Assembly: GCA_044449065.1 (NCBI GenBank) | Contig: JBIOHP010000012.1 | Span: forward strand, 32,887-96,886 | DNA length: 64,000 nucleotides | Source of the DNA: JBIOHP01 sp044449065 | Lineage (GTDB): Bacteria; Bacteroidota; Ignavibacteria; UBA10030; SZUA-254 | Reading direction: 5' to 3' | Shown here: positions 7,667 to 16,980 of the stretch, piece after piece | Position numbering within the stretch: position 1 is the stretch's first letter | Layout of the letters: each line of letters begins with the position of its first letter | Translations under genes and position numbers: made by a program | The notes under the pieces: model-generated | Told to the model about the DNA's origin: nothing | Seen by the model: the letters and a program-made list of their open reading frames with translations, nothing else | Databases searched by the model: none

Positions 7667-9274
7667 TTACGCATCCCAGAGGGAAATCAGGGTGTCGTGC
7701 AGAAAATATTTATCGTCGCGCTGGAGGTAATCTGTGGTATAGTGAAGTCCCCTGCTCTCTTTGCGGCGGAGCGCGCAGCGGACGATCAATTTTGCAACGG
7801 TGGCGATATTGCGAAGTTCCACAAGGTCTTCTACCACTTTAGTGCGTTTGTAGAAATCCTCAATTTCGTCGGTGATGAGCTGGATGCGCCGCAGCGCGCG
7901 CTCAAGGCGGATGTTTGATCGCACAATACCGACATAATCCCACATAATCTCCTGGATCACCCGTTTATCGTGGGACATCAATATCCACTCCTCGGCATTG
8001 AACGTGCCGCTTTCATCCCAGGGTGGGATTACGGGAATATCCGAATCGGTTACAGAAATTGTTTTCTTTACATCGTCAAACGCCCGGTGGGAGAACACCA
8101 TCGCCTCCAGCAGCGAATTGCTCGCCAGACGGTTTGCGCCGTGAACGCCCGTCATGCTTACCTCGCCGCAAGCGTAAAGATTTACGATCGATGTACGGCC
8201 GTTCAGATCAGTTACCACTCCCCCGCAGGAATAATGCGCCGCGGGCACAACCGGTATGGGTTCTTTGGTGATATCCAATTTATATTTTTGCAGGCATGTT
8301 TTATAAATATGCGGGAAATGATCCATCACCTCCGACGCCGGTAAATGACGCAGATCGAGCAGAACATACCGGTCGCCGCTTTTCTTCAGCTCCGTATCGA
8401 TTGCACGCGCAACAATATCTCTCGGCGCTAATGAACCGCGCGGGTCATACCCTTCCATGAATGTATTGCCGCTTTGGGTTTTCAGGATGCCGCCGAAACC
8501 GCGAACGGCTTCCGAAATTAAAAATGCCGGCGATCCGGACTGGTAAAGAGTCGTCGGATGAAATTGAATGAATTCCATATTGCCGATATCCGCGCCGGCT
8601 CTGTATGCCATCGCGATGCCGTCGCCGGTTGCAATAGGCGGATTTGTCGTATGACGGTAAACCTGACCGGCGCCACCGGTGCAAAGAATAGTTTTCTTCG
8701 CTAGAAAAATATCCACCGATTTATTCACAACTTCCAGAACATACGCCCCCCAACAGTGAATCGGAGACATTTTTGAAATGGGCACCCCAAGATGATGTTC
8801 GGTGATGAGATCTATGGCAAGATGGTTTTCATACACCGTAATATTTTTATGGTGATCGACCTGATGCAAGAGCGCCCGTTCGATTTCCCAACCGCTTCTA
8901 TCGTGCGCATGAACAATGCGGTTACGGGAGTGTCCCCCCTCTTTGCCAAGATCAAGACTGCCATTTTTTTGAGTGAACTGCACACCGAGCTCCTGCAATT
9001 CCTTTAGCCGCAGTGGACCTTCGCGGACGAGAATTTCAACGGCGTCATGATGGCATAAACCCACGCCGGCGTTGAGTGTATCTTCAAGATGAAGATCGTA
9101 CGAATCATCATCCGCCGTCACGGCGGCAACACCGCCCTGCGCGTAGTTTGTATTGGATTCCGCCCTCTCTTTTTTAGTTATGAGCGCTACCGTTCCAAGT
9201 TCCGCGGCTTTAAGCGCGAATGATAAGCCCGCGATGCCGCTGCCAAGAATAAGAAAATCTGAACGTATTACCAT
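7667..9274 (-). CDS. nadB: L-aspartate oxidase
   Basis: FAD enzyme oxidising L-aspartate to iminoaspartate, the first step of de novo NAD synthesis (with NadA, not in this window). 535 residues, normal length. Motifs: N-terminal dinucleotide fold GSGIAGLSFAL (residues 11-21), NYAQGGVAAV near 43, the HSRNRIVHAHDRSG segment near 117, EFIQFHPTTLY near 236, HYSCGGVVTDLNGRTS near 350, and a C-terminal helical domain. The active-site pattern and HSR...HA segment favour NadB over succinate dehydrogenase flavoprotein, its closest relative. ATG start at 9274; coaE lies 53 bp upstream. Confidence 0.95.
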   Translation of the reverse strand: MVIRSDFLILGSGIAGLSFALKAAELGTVALITKKERAESNTNYAQGGVAAVTADDDSYDLHLEDTLNAGVGLCHHDAVEILVREGPLRLKELQELGVQFTQKNGSLDLGKEGGHSRNRIVHAHDRSGWEIERALLHQVDHHKNITVYENHLAIDLITEHHLGVPISKMSPIHCWGAYVLEVVNKSVDIFLAKKTILCTGGAGQVYRHTTNPPIATGDGIAMAYRAGADIGNMEFIQFHPTTLYQSGSPAFLISEAVRGFGGILKTQSGNTFMEGYDPRGSLAPRDIVARAIDTELKKSGDRYVLLDLRHLPASEVMDHFPHIYKTCLQKYKLDITKEPIPVVPAAHYSCGGVVTDLNGRTSIVNLYACGEVSMTGVHGANRLASNSLLEAMVFSHRAFDDVKKTISVTDSDIPVIPPWDESGTFNAEEWILMSHDKRVIQEIMWDYVGIVRSNIRLERALRRIQLITDEIEDFYKRTKVVEDLVELRNIATVAKLIVRCALRRKESRGLHYTTDYLQRDDKYFLHDTLISLWDA

Positions 9275-9327
9275 GCGAATGAATATACTAAATCATGATT
9301 GGAAAGACTATCCATAGCAGCGTTGAG

Positions 9328-9945
9328 TCAGTTCAACTTTGTGAGGATGGAATAGAGAAATTCACAATTATTTTTCAACGATTGTAAATCGCCGGTATTA
9401 TCAATCGTGAAATCAGCTTTCTCCCTGTGTTGTTCGGGAGGCGCCTGAGCAGAACGCCGGGCTTGAACTTCCGATTTACTGATTCCATCTCTTTTCAAAA
9501 CACGATTAACAGAAGTCTCCTCGGATGATAATACCAATATGATATAATCGAACAGATCTTGAATGCCTGCGTCATAGATGAGGGCAGATTCTATAAACAT
9601 GAGGGATATTTTGGGTGATATTTTTGCGGACTGAATAACATCATCCAGATATTTGATGACTACCGGATGAACAATTGCATTTATTTTTACTTTCAGCAAG
9701 TCATCCGTAAAAATCAGTTTCGCCATTGCTTTTTTATCGAGAGCGCCGTCCTGACGATAAATTGATGAACCGCAGAGTGTAGTGATTCTTTTTTTTAAAC
9801 GGGGGTCTGTATTCATTACTTCTTTAGCAATTGCATCGGAGGAATAAATTATCCCCCCGAGGGATTTGAAGATGGCGCAGACTTCGGACTTTCCGCTGCC
9901 AATTCCGCCTGTAACACCGATTGCAAGAGTTCGTTTTGGGTTCAT
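9328..9945 (-). CDS. coaE: Dephospho-CoA kinase
   Basis: Last step of coenzyme A synthesis, phosphorylating the ribose 3'-hydroxyl of dephospho-CoA with ATP. 205 residues. P-loop GVTGGIGSGKS at residues 9-19, then a CoA-domain helical lid with the DAIAKEV segment and the NAIVHP motif, both typical of CoaE. ATG start at 9945. A repeat element (10001-10079) and the rny terminator separate it from rny. Confidence 0.95.
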   Translation of the reverse strand: MNPKRTLAIGVTGGIGSGKSEVCAIFKSLGGIIYSSDAIAKEVMNTDPRLKKRITTLCGSSIYRQDGALDKKAMAKLIFTDDLLKVKINAIVHPVVIKYLDDVIQSAKISPKISLMFIESALIYDAGIQDLFDYIILVLSSEETSVNRVLKRDGISKSEVQARRSAQAPPEQHREKADFTIDNTGDLQSLKNNCEFLYSILTKLN

Positions 9946-10000
9946 AATGCTTGCAGAAAGCGACCTCTAACAGGTAGGAAATTGAAAATCAACGGAAAAG

Positions 10001-10079
10001 ATCCCCTGCGATGCAAAGAACGCATCGCGTCCCCCTTGAAAAGGAGGACGAACGTTTCCATACAATGCGGTACACCCCA
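10001..10079. repeat. Short palindromic repeat, family D copy 1
   Basis: Contains GCGATGC/GCATCGC hairpin arms (about 10008-10028) then cccccttgaaaaggagg and gacgaacg. The same order of words recurs at 45875-45938, so this is a dispersed REP-like repeat. Confidence 0.6.
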
Positions 10080-10095
10080 GCATATCTTACTCGTA

Positions 10096-10140
10096 AAATA
10101 AAAAAGCCAGCGAGATTATCGTGGAGATATTTCGCCGGCT
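10096..10140 (-). terminator. Rho-independent terminator after rny
   Basis: Minus strand, 20 nt past the rny stop: stem AGCCGGCGAAAT with AT-TCTCGCTGGCT, followed by TTTTTTATTTTA. Confidence 0.85.
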
Positions 10141-10159
10141 TATAGATGTATGTAATAAT

Positions 10160-11728
10160 TTATTTTGCAAAAGCAACGGAACGTTTTTCCCGGATAACTG
10201 TCACTTTGATCTGCCCGGGATATTCCATTTCCGACTGTATCTTCTGGGCGATATCGTGCGCGAGAACATCAGCCATAGCATCGTCTATCTTGTCGTGCTG
10301 AACGATGACGCGGATTTCCCTGCCCGCTTGTATTGCATATGTATTTAACACGCCATCAAATGATTTTGCGAGAGTTTCGAGGCGTTCGAGACGCTTTGCA
10401 TATCCCTCAATCGATTCACGCCTTGCGCCGGGTCTTGCGCCGCTGATAGCGTCAGCCGCCTGTACGAGGGATGCAATGGGATGTTCCATCGGGATATCTT
10501 CATGATGGGAACCAATCGCATTAGCGACGATAGGATTCTCGCCATATTTTTTCGCCAGATCATACCCAACGAGCGCATGCGGACCTTCGACAGATTTATC
10601 GACTGTTTTACCAATATCGTGGAGCAGACCCGCGCGTTTAGCAAGATTTCCATCAAGACCTAATTCAACCGCCATTAAGCCGGTAATATGCGCCACTTCG
10701 ATACTATGAGAAAGAAGATTTTGCCCGTAACTTGAGCGATATTTCATCATCCCGATGTGTTTAAGAATCTCTTCATGACCACCATGGAGACCGCATTGGA
10801 GAAGCGCGTTTTCACCCGTCTGACGGATTTCATCATCCAATTCTTTCCGCACTTTACCGACAACTTCTTCAATTCTTGCCGGATGAATTCTTCCATCGGC
10901 AATTAACCGTTCAAGCGCAATTTTTGCAACCTCCCGCCTTAGCGGATCAAAACCTGAAAGGATGACAGCTTCAGGTGTATCATCAACGATGACGTCAATA
11001 CCGGTGCTTGCTTCAAATGCCCGTATATTTCTTCCCTCTTTACCAATTATCCTACCTTTAATTTCATCACTCTCAAGGTGAAGAACGCTGACGGTAGATT
11101 CAACGGAATGATCGGTGGCGCTGCGTTGGATTGCTTGAATGATTAGTTTTTGAGCTTCTTTCTTCCCATCTAATTTCGCCTGATCCCGGATTTCCTTCAC
11201 TATCTGCGCGGTTTCGTTTTTCGCCTCGCTGACCATATTCGTGCTTAGGGCTTTTTTTGCCTCGTCGCGGGTCATCCCCGCAACTTTCTCCAACCGTTGG
11301 TTCTCATCTTGAATTTGGCGCTGAAGCCCTTGCTGTTTCTCTTCCAGTTGTTTGAGTCGATCTTCCAGGTCTTTGCGGATCTGGTTAAGTTCCTTTTCTT
11401 TCCTGTTTACCAGTTCGACGCGGCGTTCAAGTGTTTCTTCACGCGTGCCAAGCTGTTTTTCAAACGCCTGCTGCTTATTCCGTTTCTGATTGACTTCATG
11501 GTCGAATTCTTGTTTTTTCTTATACCACTCGTCTTTCACTTCGAGTAATTTTTCTTTTTTAAGGTTGTTGGCGTCCCGCTCAGCATCGGATAGAATATCT
11601 TTTGCGCGCTGTTCGGCGCTCGCAATCTTATTTTTTCCACTTTTGTGATTTACGTACCAACCCAAAGCAAAGGCAATGCCGGTGAGGACCACGATCATCG
11701 GAGGTAAAATATAGAGATCAAAATTCAT
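10160..11728 (-). CDS. rny: Ribonuclease Y
   Basis: Membrane-anchored endoribonuclease that starts mRNA decay. 522 residues. One N-terminal membrane helix (about 4-24), a long charged coiled coil (about 30-200), a KH domain with GRIIGKEGRNIRAFE (about 232-246), then an HD hydrolase domain with the metal motif GLLHDIGK and an upstream LLSHSIEVA histidine. A GGAGG ribosome site sits just before the ATG at 11728. It is preceded by the 6S-like RNA and zapA and has its own terminator. Confidence 0.97.
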   Translation of the reverse strand: MNFDLYILPPMIVVLTGIAFALGWYVNHKSGKNKIASAEQRAKDILSDAERDANNLKKEKLLEVKDEWYKKKQEFDHEVNQKRNKQQAFEKQLGTREETLERRVELVNRKEKELNQIRKDLEDRLKQLEEKQQGLQRQIQDENQRLEKVAGMTRDEAKKALSTNMVSEAKNETAQIVKEIRDQAKLDGKKEAQKLIIQAIQRSATDHSVESTVSVLHLESDEIKGRIIGKEGRNIRAFEASTGIDVIVDDTPEAVILSGFDPLRREVAKIALERLIADGRIHPARIEEVVGKVRKELDDEIRQTGENALLQCGLHGGHEEILKHIGMMKYRSSYGQNLLSHSIEVAHITGLMAVELGLDGNLAKRAGLLHDIGKTVDKSVEGPHALVGYDLAKKYGENPIVANAIGSHHEDIPMEHPIASLVQAADAISGARPGARRESIEGYAKRLERLETLAKSFDGVLNTYAIQAGREIRVIVQHDKIDDAMADVLAHDIAQKIQSEMEYPGQIKVTVIREKRSVAFAK

Positions 11729-11796
11729 AGACCCTCCATCGTTTCATAATCAATCGATCATTAAATGTTTAAGTAGAGAATTTAGATATATAAATA

Positions 11797-12060
11797 AAAA
11801 ACCGCCCGCAGCCCTACCAGTCAGGTGCATTGAAGAATCTCTTCTCAAGACACGGTGGGTACCCGCCTGAACGTTTCTTACTTCCACTGTTTATCACTTC
11901 CGTTTTACGGGAAAGAGACAAATCTCATTTCCATGAGACGAGGCCCGTAATACGACGTTCTAGAGTCGAATTCCCTATTAAAGTTAACTTGTCAGATTCT
12001 TTAATATGTTTGACTGAATAACCGGCACATACTGCACCGGATTGGCTTGCGGCGCGGTTA
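11797..12060 (-). ncRNA. ssrS: Probable 6S RNA (SsrS) between zapA and rny
   Basis: No gene fills 11729-12099, but the minus-strand transcript folds into one long rod. The closing stem joins AACCGCGCCGCAAGCC (5' end near 12058) to GGGCTGCGGGCGGTT (near 11800). Inside it nest GGTGCA/TGCACC, AAGAATCT/AGATTCTT, CAAG/CTTG, a large asymmetric central bubble (about 27 and 19 nt), GAACG/CGTTC, ACGGG/CCCGT and an apical CTCAT/ATGAG hairpin. The 3' strand runs straight into TTTTTTA, a terminator. About 260 nt with a central bubble in a rod is the 6S architecture, which mimics an open promoter and binds RNA polymerase. 6S RNA next to zapA is a known gene order. No Rfam search was possible, so the family name is inferred. 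Confidence 0.6.
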
Positions 12061-12099
12061 AATTAAAACTACCATTTACCGACGCTATTGAAAAATCTT

Positions 12100-12396
12100 T
12101 CAATTTTCAGATTTCAGACATTGATCGAGAAAATCATTCATCCGGGCTACCTCTTCCTCCAAATGAACGTTCGTCAACCGATTTTTTTCCTGCTCTTTGA
12201 AAAGATCTTCGGTGATATTCAACGCTGAGAGTACGGCAACGGTTAACAATGGCTGCTCGGGTATTTTCTCATGGATTGAATAAATCATACTATCGACGTA
12301 TCCGGCGACCTTTTTAGTAATTTCTTCACTTTCGCCGCGAAGCGGATACTCCGAACCAAAGATTTTAACTTTTATACTTTTACCGTCTGTCGCCAT
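12100..12396 (-). CDS. zapA: Cell division protein ZapA
   Basis: Small cytoplasmic protein that bundles FtsZ protofilaments. 98 residues: an N-terminal beta-rich head with IKVKIFGSEYPLRG, the helix containing EITKKVAGYVDSMI, then a dimerising coiled coil ending in a short acidic tail. Length and the GxEYxLRG start fit ZapA well. It lies between a small coiled-coil gene and the probable 6S RNA. Distant DUF-level relatives exist, but pheT, coiled-coil gene, zapA, rny is a familiar order in this group. Confidence 0.88.
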   Translation of the reverse strand: MATDGKSIKVKIFGSEYPLRGESEEITKKVAGYVDSMIYSIHEKIPEQPLLTVAVLSALNITEDLFKEQEKNRLTNVHLEEEVARMNDFLDQCLKSEN

Positions 12397-12526
12397 AAGT
12401 TATAAAGATTTTCTGTGTAATAAACTGTTCAAATCAAATCAAACATATACGCTGCCGGTTTTCCGGCGTGTATCCTTATTATGATGAATAACAATAATTT
12501 AGGAGAATAGCAATACGTAAAGCGTA

Positions 12527-12871
12527 TTATAAGTGAGAATTTATTTTCGCAATAAGATCTTTTATTTTTGTTTTTAACATTTCTTTCTCTTCGTCTGAAA
12601 AACCGCTGTCGGAACCGGTTTGAATCAACTGGGTGTTTTCGGCGCGGAGGCGTTTTACTTCATGGTCTTTTGCGCTCAGATCGCGCCGTAACGATGCAAC
12701 TTCTGCAATCAAACCCTCCATCTCCTTGCGTAAAACCGCGTTATCCTGTTTTTGCTGATGTAACACATCGGCAGTTGTTTTAATTTTTTCCCAGAGGGTT
12801 CGGAGCGATGCTTCAAGAGTTTGAGATTCTTTTGAAACATCCAAATTTTCATCTGTTATTGCATTAGCCAA
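12527..12871 (-). CDS. Small coiled-coil protein between pheT and zapA, possibly ZapB-like
   Basis: 114 residues, almost all predicted helix with heptads (LRTLWEKIKTTADVLHQQ, LRKEMEGLIAEVASLRRDL, VKRLRAENTQLI) and a short C-terminal SDEEKEMLKTKIKDLIAKI segment. The start is TTG at 12871, supported by AAGG nine bases upstream; the gap to the pheT stop is 11 bp. ZapB of E. coli is a similar-sized pure coiled coil that works with ZapA, and this gene sits directly upstream of zapA, so a role at the division ring is plausible. Coiled coils are poor evidence for homology, so the link rests on position. Confidence 0.75.
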   Translation of the reverse strand: MANAITDENLDVSKESQTLEASLRTLWEKIKTTADVLHQQKQDNAVLRKEMEGLIAEVASLRRDLSAKDHEVKRLRAENTQLIQTGSDSGFSDEEKEMLKTKIKDLIAKINSHL

Positions 12872-12882
12872 TGAAGTTATCC

Positions 12883-15318
12883 TTACATTCTTAATGAAGC
12901 ATTAAATTTCAATGATACATGGCGTATAATCTTATCCATGAGTTCATCAATTTCTTCTTGAGCCAGAGTTTTTTCCAGCGATTGAAACTCCAGAGCAAAC
13001 GCTGAGCTTTTCTTTCCAGCCGGAATTTGATTACCACGATAGATATCGAATATCTCAATATTTTTCAACAGAGACCCGCCGGCCTCATTTAAACCTTGAA
13101 GAATATCGCCAACGGGCAATGAATTATCTGTAATAAGAGCAATATCTCTTAAGACCGAGGGATATTCAGGCAACGGATGAAATTTCTTGGCGCCTTGAAT
13201 ATCTGACAACATTCTTTCTAAATTAATTTCGGTAACCACAACATCCTGTTCCACATCAAATTGTTTCAGGATATCCTTCTTAACCATACCTAAGAACCCA
13301 CGGTTTATCCCATAAATTTCAATGGTTAAGCCGAAATCAGTTAAAGCATTGGAGGTAGTGTACGGAATAAATTTAAATTTGTCAAGCGAAATCTTTTCTC
13401 CTATGATTTCGATCATCCCCTTCAAGTCATAACTATCTATTTTTCTTGGCGTTCCGTCGCTCCATGAAGGCAATGTCGCAGCGCCGGAAGCGGCAATAAT
13501 CAAGTGTTCTTCTTCAGAATATCCCTTTACCCACTGATGTTCAGAATGTTTTGGAGCTTTAAAATAAACTTTTCCTAACTCAAAAATTCTGATGTTTGGC
13601 GTCCCATGATAAATATTATGTTTAATGATTTGAAGAGCGCTTGGCACGAGACTTGTCCGTAAGGTTGCCATATCCTGACTGAGAGGATTTGCGACTTCAA
13701 CTAAATCATTTGACGTCAATTCGGATAATGACTTCGGTTGCATGCTATTAGAAACAACTTCAAAGTATCCATTTCCTATTAGTACGTTCCGAAGCACATC
13801 GGACAATAATGCAGGTGTGTTCCGATCTGGCAATTGAATAGAGGAACGCCTGCTTATTTGAATATTATCATATCCAAACAATCTTGCCACTTCTTCTATT
13901 AAATCTATTTCTCGTTCGATATCCGGTCTGAAGGTTGGAACTTCAAATAATAGTCCATGCGGATGACCATGATTATTTTCTTTACGGATAATGTTGATCT
14001 TTCGGAGAAGACTACATACCTTTTCAGAATCAAGCGTTGTCCCCAACACTTCATTCGTTTTAGTAAGCCGTATGGATACTTCTCGCGGTTTAATCTTCTG
14101 GGGATATACATCAATCGTCCCCGCTGCGATTTCACCACCGCAAAATTCTTGAATTAATATAGCCGCCCTGTTAACCGCCCATTCGGTTATATTCGGATCA
14201 CAGCCGCGTTCGAATCGTTGGGATGCATCTGTGGATAAACCCAGCGTTTTTGACGTGCGCCGGATGCTCTTTGGTGTAAAATAGGCGCTTTCAAGCAGAA
14301 CATTACTGGTTGATTGAGATATCTCACTGTTCATCCCTCCCATCACTCCCGCTATGGCAACCGGTTGGGTTGAATCGCATATCATCATTGTTTCATTTTT
14401 GAGTTTGCGTTCTTTATGATCTAATGTGAAAAAGGATTTACCCTCGAATCCTGTTCGCACATGAATAGCATGTCCAGTGAGTTTATCATAATCAAATGCA
14501 TGAATCGGTTGACCGATTTCCATTAGAACATAATTGGTTACGTCTACTATATTATTAATTGGTCGAATGCCGACCGCCTTCAGGAATGATTGCAACCAGA
14601 CGGGTGACTCCCCAATTTTAACATTCGTTATTAATCTTGCAGTATATCTTGGACAATTTTCGAGATTGTGGATTTCGACTGAAACTGATTTACTGATAGA
14701 TTCTTTCCCCTCTTGAACGTGTACTTGAGGAATTTGAAGCTCCTTATCGTACAAAGCTGAAATTTCACGGGCGATTCCAATATGGCTTAAAGCATCGGGT
14801 CGGTTTGGAGTAATACCGATTTCGAAAACTACATCGTTTTCGTTCAGAAAATCTGCTAACGGTTTCCCGAGTGGTGCATTGGGGTCCAGAACCATGATAC
14901 CGTTTTTATCATCCCCCATACCCATCTCAAAAGCGGAACAAATCATACCAAACGATTCGGTACCCCTAATTTTTGCGCGAGTGAGCGTGAATGGCTTCCC
15001 CTCCGGATCATGTTGATTGTGTGGTACTATTGCCGCTACTTGCCCTACAATAACCTTTTGACCTGATGCCACGTTGGGAGCTCCACAAACGATTTGAAGC
15101 TCTTTTACGCCAATATTCACCTTACAAACGGTTAGTTTATCGGCATTTGGATGTTTCTGTACGTCGATAACCTGTCCAATGAGGAACTTGTCATATTTTT
15201 TCCCTAAATCTTCTACACTCTCGACTTCTAATCCTATCATAGTAAGCCGTTGCGCGAGCTCCTCAGGGGAGACCGAAATATCTATATATTGCTTCAACCA
15301 ATTAAAAGAAGTTCTCAT
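12883..15318 (-). CDS. pheT: Phenylalanyl-tRNA synthetase beta subunit
   Basis: Beta subunit of the alpha2-beta2 enzyme charging tRNA-Phe. 811 residues, the full bacterial form: the N-terminal B1 region, the EMAP-type OB fold near 40-150 (GQVIDVQKHPNADKLTVC), the B3/B4 editing domain near 210-390, the B5 domain (IDLIEEVARLFGYDNI near 465), the catalytic-like core, and a C-terminal ferredoxin-fold anticodon-binding domain (YPSVLRDIALI ... QEEIDELMDKI). ATG start at 15318, 11 bp after pheS, so the two are co-translated. Confidence 0.97.
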   Translation of the reverse strand: MRTSFNWLKQYIDISVSPEELAQRLTMIGLEVESVEDLGKKYDKFLIGQVIDVQKHPNADKLTVCKVNIGVKELQIVCGAPNVASGQKVIVGQVAAIVPHNQHDPEGKPFTLTRAKIRGTESFGMICSAFEMGMGDDKNGIMVLDPNAPLGKPLADFLNENDVVFEIGITPNRPDALSHIGIAREISALYDKELQIPQVHVQEGKESISKSVSVEIHNLENCPRYTARLITNVKIGESPVWLQSFLKAVGIRPINNIVDVTNYVLMEIGQPIHAFDYDKLTGHAIHVRTGFEGKSFFTLDHKERKLKNETMMICDSTQPVAIAGVMGGMNSEISQSTSNVLLESAYFTPKSIRRTSKTLGLSTDASQRFERGCDPNITEWAVNRAAILIQEFCGGEIAAGTIDVYPQKIKPREVSIRLTKTNEVLGTTLDSEKVCSLLRKINIIRKENNHGHPHGLLFEVPTFRPDIEREIDLIEEVARLFGYDNIQISRRSSIQLPDRNTPALLSDVLRNVLIGNGYFEVVSNSMQPKSLSELTSNDLVEVANPLSQDMATLRTSLVPSALQIIKHNIYHGTPNIRIFELGKVYFKAPKHSEHQWVKGYSEEEHLIIAASGAATLPSWSDGTPRKIDSYDLKGMIEIIGEKISLDKFKFIPYTTSNALTDFGLTIEIYGINRGFLGMVKKDILKQFDVEQDVVVTEINLERMLSDIQGAKKFHPLPEYPSVLRDIALITDNSLPVGDILQGLNEAGGSLLKNIEIFDIYRGNQIPAGKKSSAFALEFQSLEKTLAQEEIDELMDKIIRHVSLKFNASLRM

Positions 15319-15329
15319 AAATGAATATC

Positions 15330-16343
15330 TTACGCGAATTGTTTCAAAAAGCGGAGATCATTATCGAATAACAAACGGATGTCATCAATGCCCAGCCGGA
15401 GCATGGTGATTCGTTCCACTCCCATTCCGAAGGCGTACCCCGTATACTTCTCCTTATCGTATCCCACAAAATCGTAAACGTTAGGATCGACCATTCCGCA
15501 GCCAAGAATTTCCAGCCAACCCGAATATTTACAAACCCGGCATCCTTTTCCATGGCAAAGGAAGCAGGTAATATCCATTTCTGCGCTCGGTTCCGTGAAG
15601 GGGAAAAAACTGGGTCGAAACCTGTATTTGATGCTGCTGCCATAAAATTGCATAGCAAATGATACAACGGTCCCTTTCAGTTCACTAAAGGTTACTCCCT
15701 CGTCAACGTACAGGCCTTCGACCTGATGAAACAAGCAATAACTTCTTGAACTTACTGCTTCATTGCGATAAACTCGTCCGGTGTTTATCACGCGCACAGG
15801 CGGTTTTTGATTCTCCATTACACGGATTTGTACGGGTGAGGTATGAGTCCTAAGTAACACCTTATCGGTAATAAAAAAGGTATCCTGCATATCCCTGGCT
15901 GGATGATCGGGCGGGAAATTTAACGCCTCAAAGTTATGGTAATCATCTTCAATTTCAGGTCCGTCGGCAATCGTGAATCCCATCCCGAGAAAGATGCGCT
16001 TCATTTCATCGAGAGTTTGATTTATCGGGTGTTTAGCTCCCAGCCACGGTTTTCTGCCCGGAAGAGTTAGGTCGATGCGCGTTTCTTTAACAGAGGCATT
16101 TTGTTCAAAATCTGCTTTCTTCGCGTCAAATATCTCCTGGACGAATGAGCGCAGCTCATTGAGGGCTTTACCGAGGGATGGTCGTTGATCGGGCGGAGCG
16201 TCTTTCATCTTATCGAACAATTCGGCAATCTTTCCTTTACGACCCAGGTAGGTTACCCGAATTTGTTCAAGATCAGATGAAGTTTTTGCGGCAGTTATAT
16301 TCGACTGCGCCGATGATTTAATTTTTTGGATAGAATCCAGCAT
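15330..16343 (-). CDS. pheS: Phenylalanyl-tRNA synthetase alpha subunit
   Basis: Catalytic class II subunit. 337 residues with an N-terminal coiled coil binding tRNA and the class II motifs: motif 2 region VYRNEAVSSRSYCLFHQVEGLYVDEG and motif 3 GYAFGMGVERITMLRLGIDDIR. The FxFTEPSAEMDI segment binds phenylalanine. The cysteine cluster CFLCHGKGCRVCKYSGW is the zinc-like loop seen in many PheS proteins. It is separated from rplT by a structured terminator, so pheST is probably its own unit with some read-through. Confidence 0.97.
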   Translation of the reverse strand: MLDSIQKIKSSAQSNITAAKTSSDLEQIRVTYLGRKGKIAELFDKMKDAPPDQRPSLGKALNELRSFVQEIFDAKKADFEQNASVKETRIDLTLPGRKPWLGAKHPINQTLDEMKRIFLGMGFTIADGPEIEDDYHNFEALNFPPDHPARDMQDTFFITDKVLLRTHTSPVQIRVMENQKPPVRVINTGRVYRNEAVSSRSYCLFHQVEGLYVDEGVTFSELKGTVVSFAMQFYGSSIKYRFRPSFFPFTEPSAEMDITCFLCHGKGCRVCKYSGWLEILGCGMVDPNVYDFVGYDKEKYTGYAFGMGVERITMLRLGIDDIRLLFDNDLRFLKQFA

Positions 16344-16503
16344 AACCGATTTTAATTATCTTAGCCAGGAATTGTATAATTCATAATTCTTACAAAATGC
16401 TTTTTCTTTCGGTTCCCTCAATCCAGAATGAGAGCGCAAATGTGAAATGGATTTGGTTCGGATTTACGAGGTTACCGGTTTATTTTTATTAACCACAAAA
16501 TGA

Positions 16504-16581
16504 AAAATCTTCTCTTGCGTATCAACGGCGCGGGGTGATGCAAGAACATCACCCGGTCACCGTTCTCGCTGTGAGAAGATC
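16504..16581 (-). terminator. Branched terminator or attenuator between rplT and pheS
   Basis: On the minus strand, just after the rplT stop, the arms GATCTTCTC and GAGAAGATT close a structure that contains a perfect 8-bp hairpin GGGTGATG/CATCACCC. TTTTTC follows. It could terminate infC-rpmI-rplT or act as a pheS leader attenuator. No Phe-rich leader peptide was seen. Confidence 0.6.
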
Positions 16582-16583
16582 AG

Positions 16584-16931
16584 TTATGCTTTTACAAATT
16601 TGACGACTTCTGCGAATGCTTCAGGATTTGTCGCCGCCAGATCGGCAAGCACCTTGCGATTAATGCCGATTTGTTTTTTATTCATCGCGTCAATTAATCG
16701 TGAATATGTTGTTCCGTGCATTCGGGCAGCCGCGTTAATACGCGCTATCCACAGTTGACGAAACGAACGTTTTTTTAATCTTCGGTCTCTATATGCATGC
16801 TGCCCAGCTTTATCAACATGGTGCTTTGCAATCGATAAGACCTTACTTCTCGCACCCCAGTAACCTTTTGCGCGCGATAACAATCGCTTGCGGCGGCGAT
16901 GGGAGGCAACTTTGTTCTGCGAACGAGGCAT
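16584..16931 (-). CDS. rplT: 50S ribosomal protein L20
   Basis: 115 residues, basic, with the typical L20 opening (MPRSQNKVASHRRRKRLL), the central ARSKVLSIAKHHVDKAGQHAYRDR-type helix region and the RINAAARMHGTTYSRL block. L20 binds 23S rRNA early in assembly and, in other bacteria, represses its own operon. It is third in infC-rpmI-rplT. The 105-bp gap before it holds a palindrome that could be a regulatory site. Confidence 0.98.
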   Translation of the reverse strand: MPRSQNKVASHRRRKRLLSRAKGYWGARSKVLSIAKHHVDKAGQHAYRDRRLKKRSFRQLWIARINAAARMHGTTYSRLIDAMNKKQIGINRKVLADLAATNPEAFAEVVKFVKA

Positions 16932-16980
16932 GTTGCTCTTTGCTCCTTATCTATAGTTATGAGTTAAGACTCCGCAAAAC

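Noticed and set aside
11830..12021. Small ORF inside the 6S-like region
   Set aside because: Runs on the opposite strand through a strongly paired RNA with no coding signs.
11797..12060. tmRNA or RNase P RNA as alternative identity
   Set aside because: No tRNA-like CCA-end domain or resume tag for tmRNA, and no GAGGAAAGTCC-type core for RNase P.
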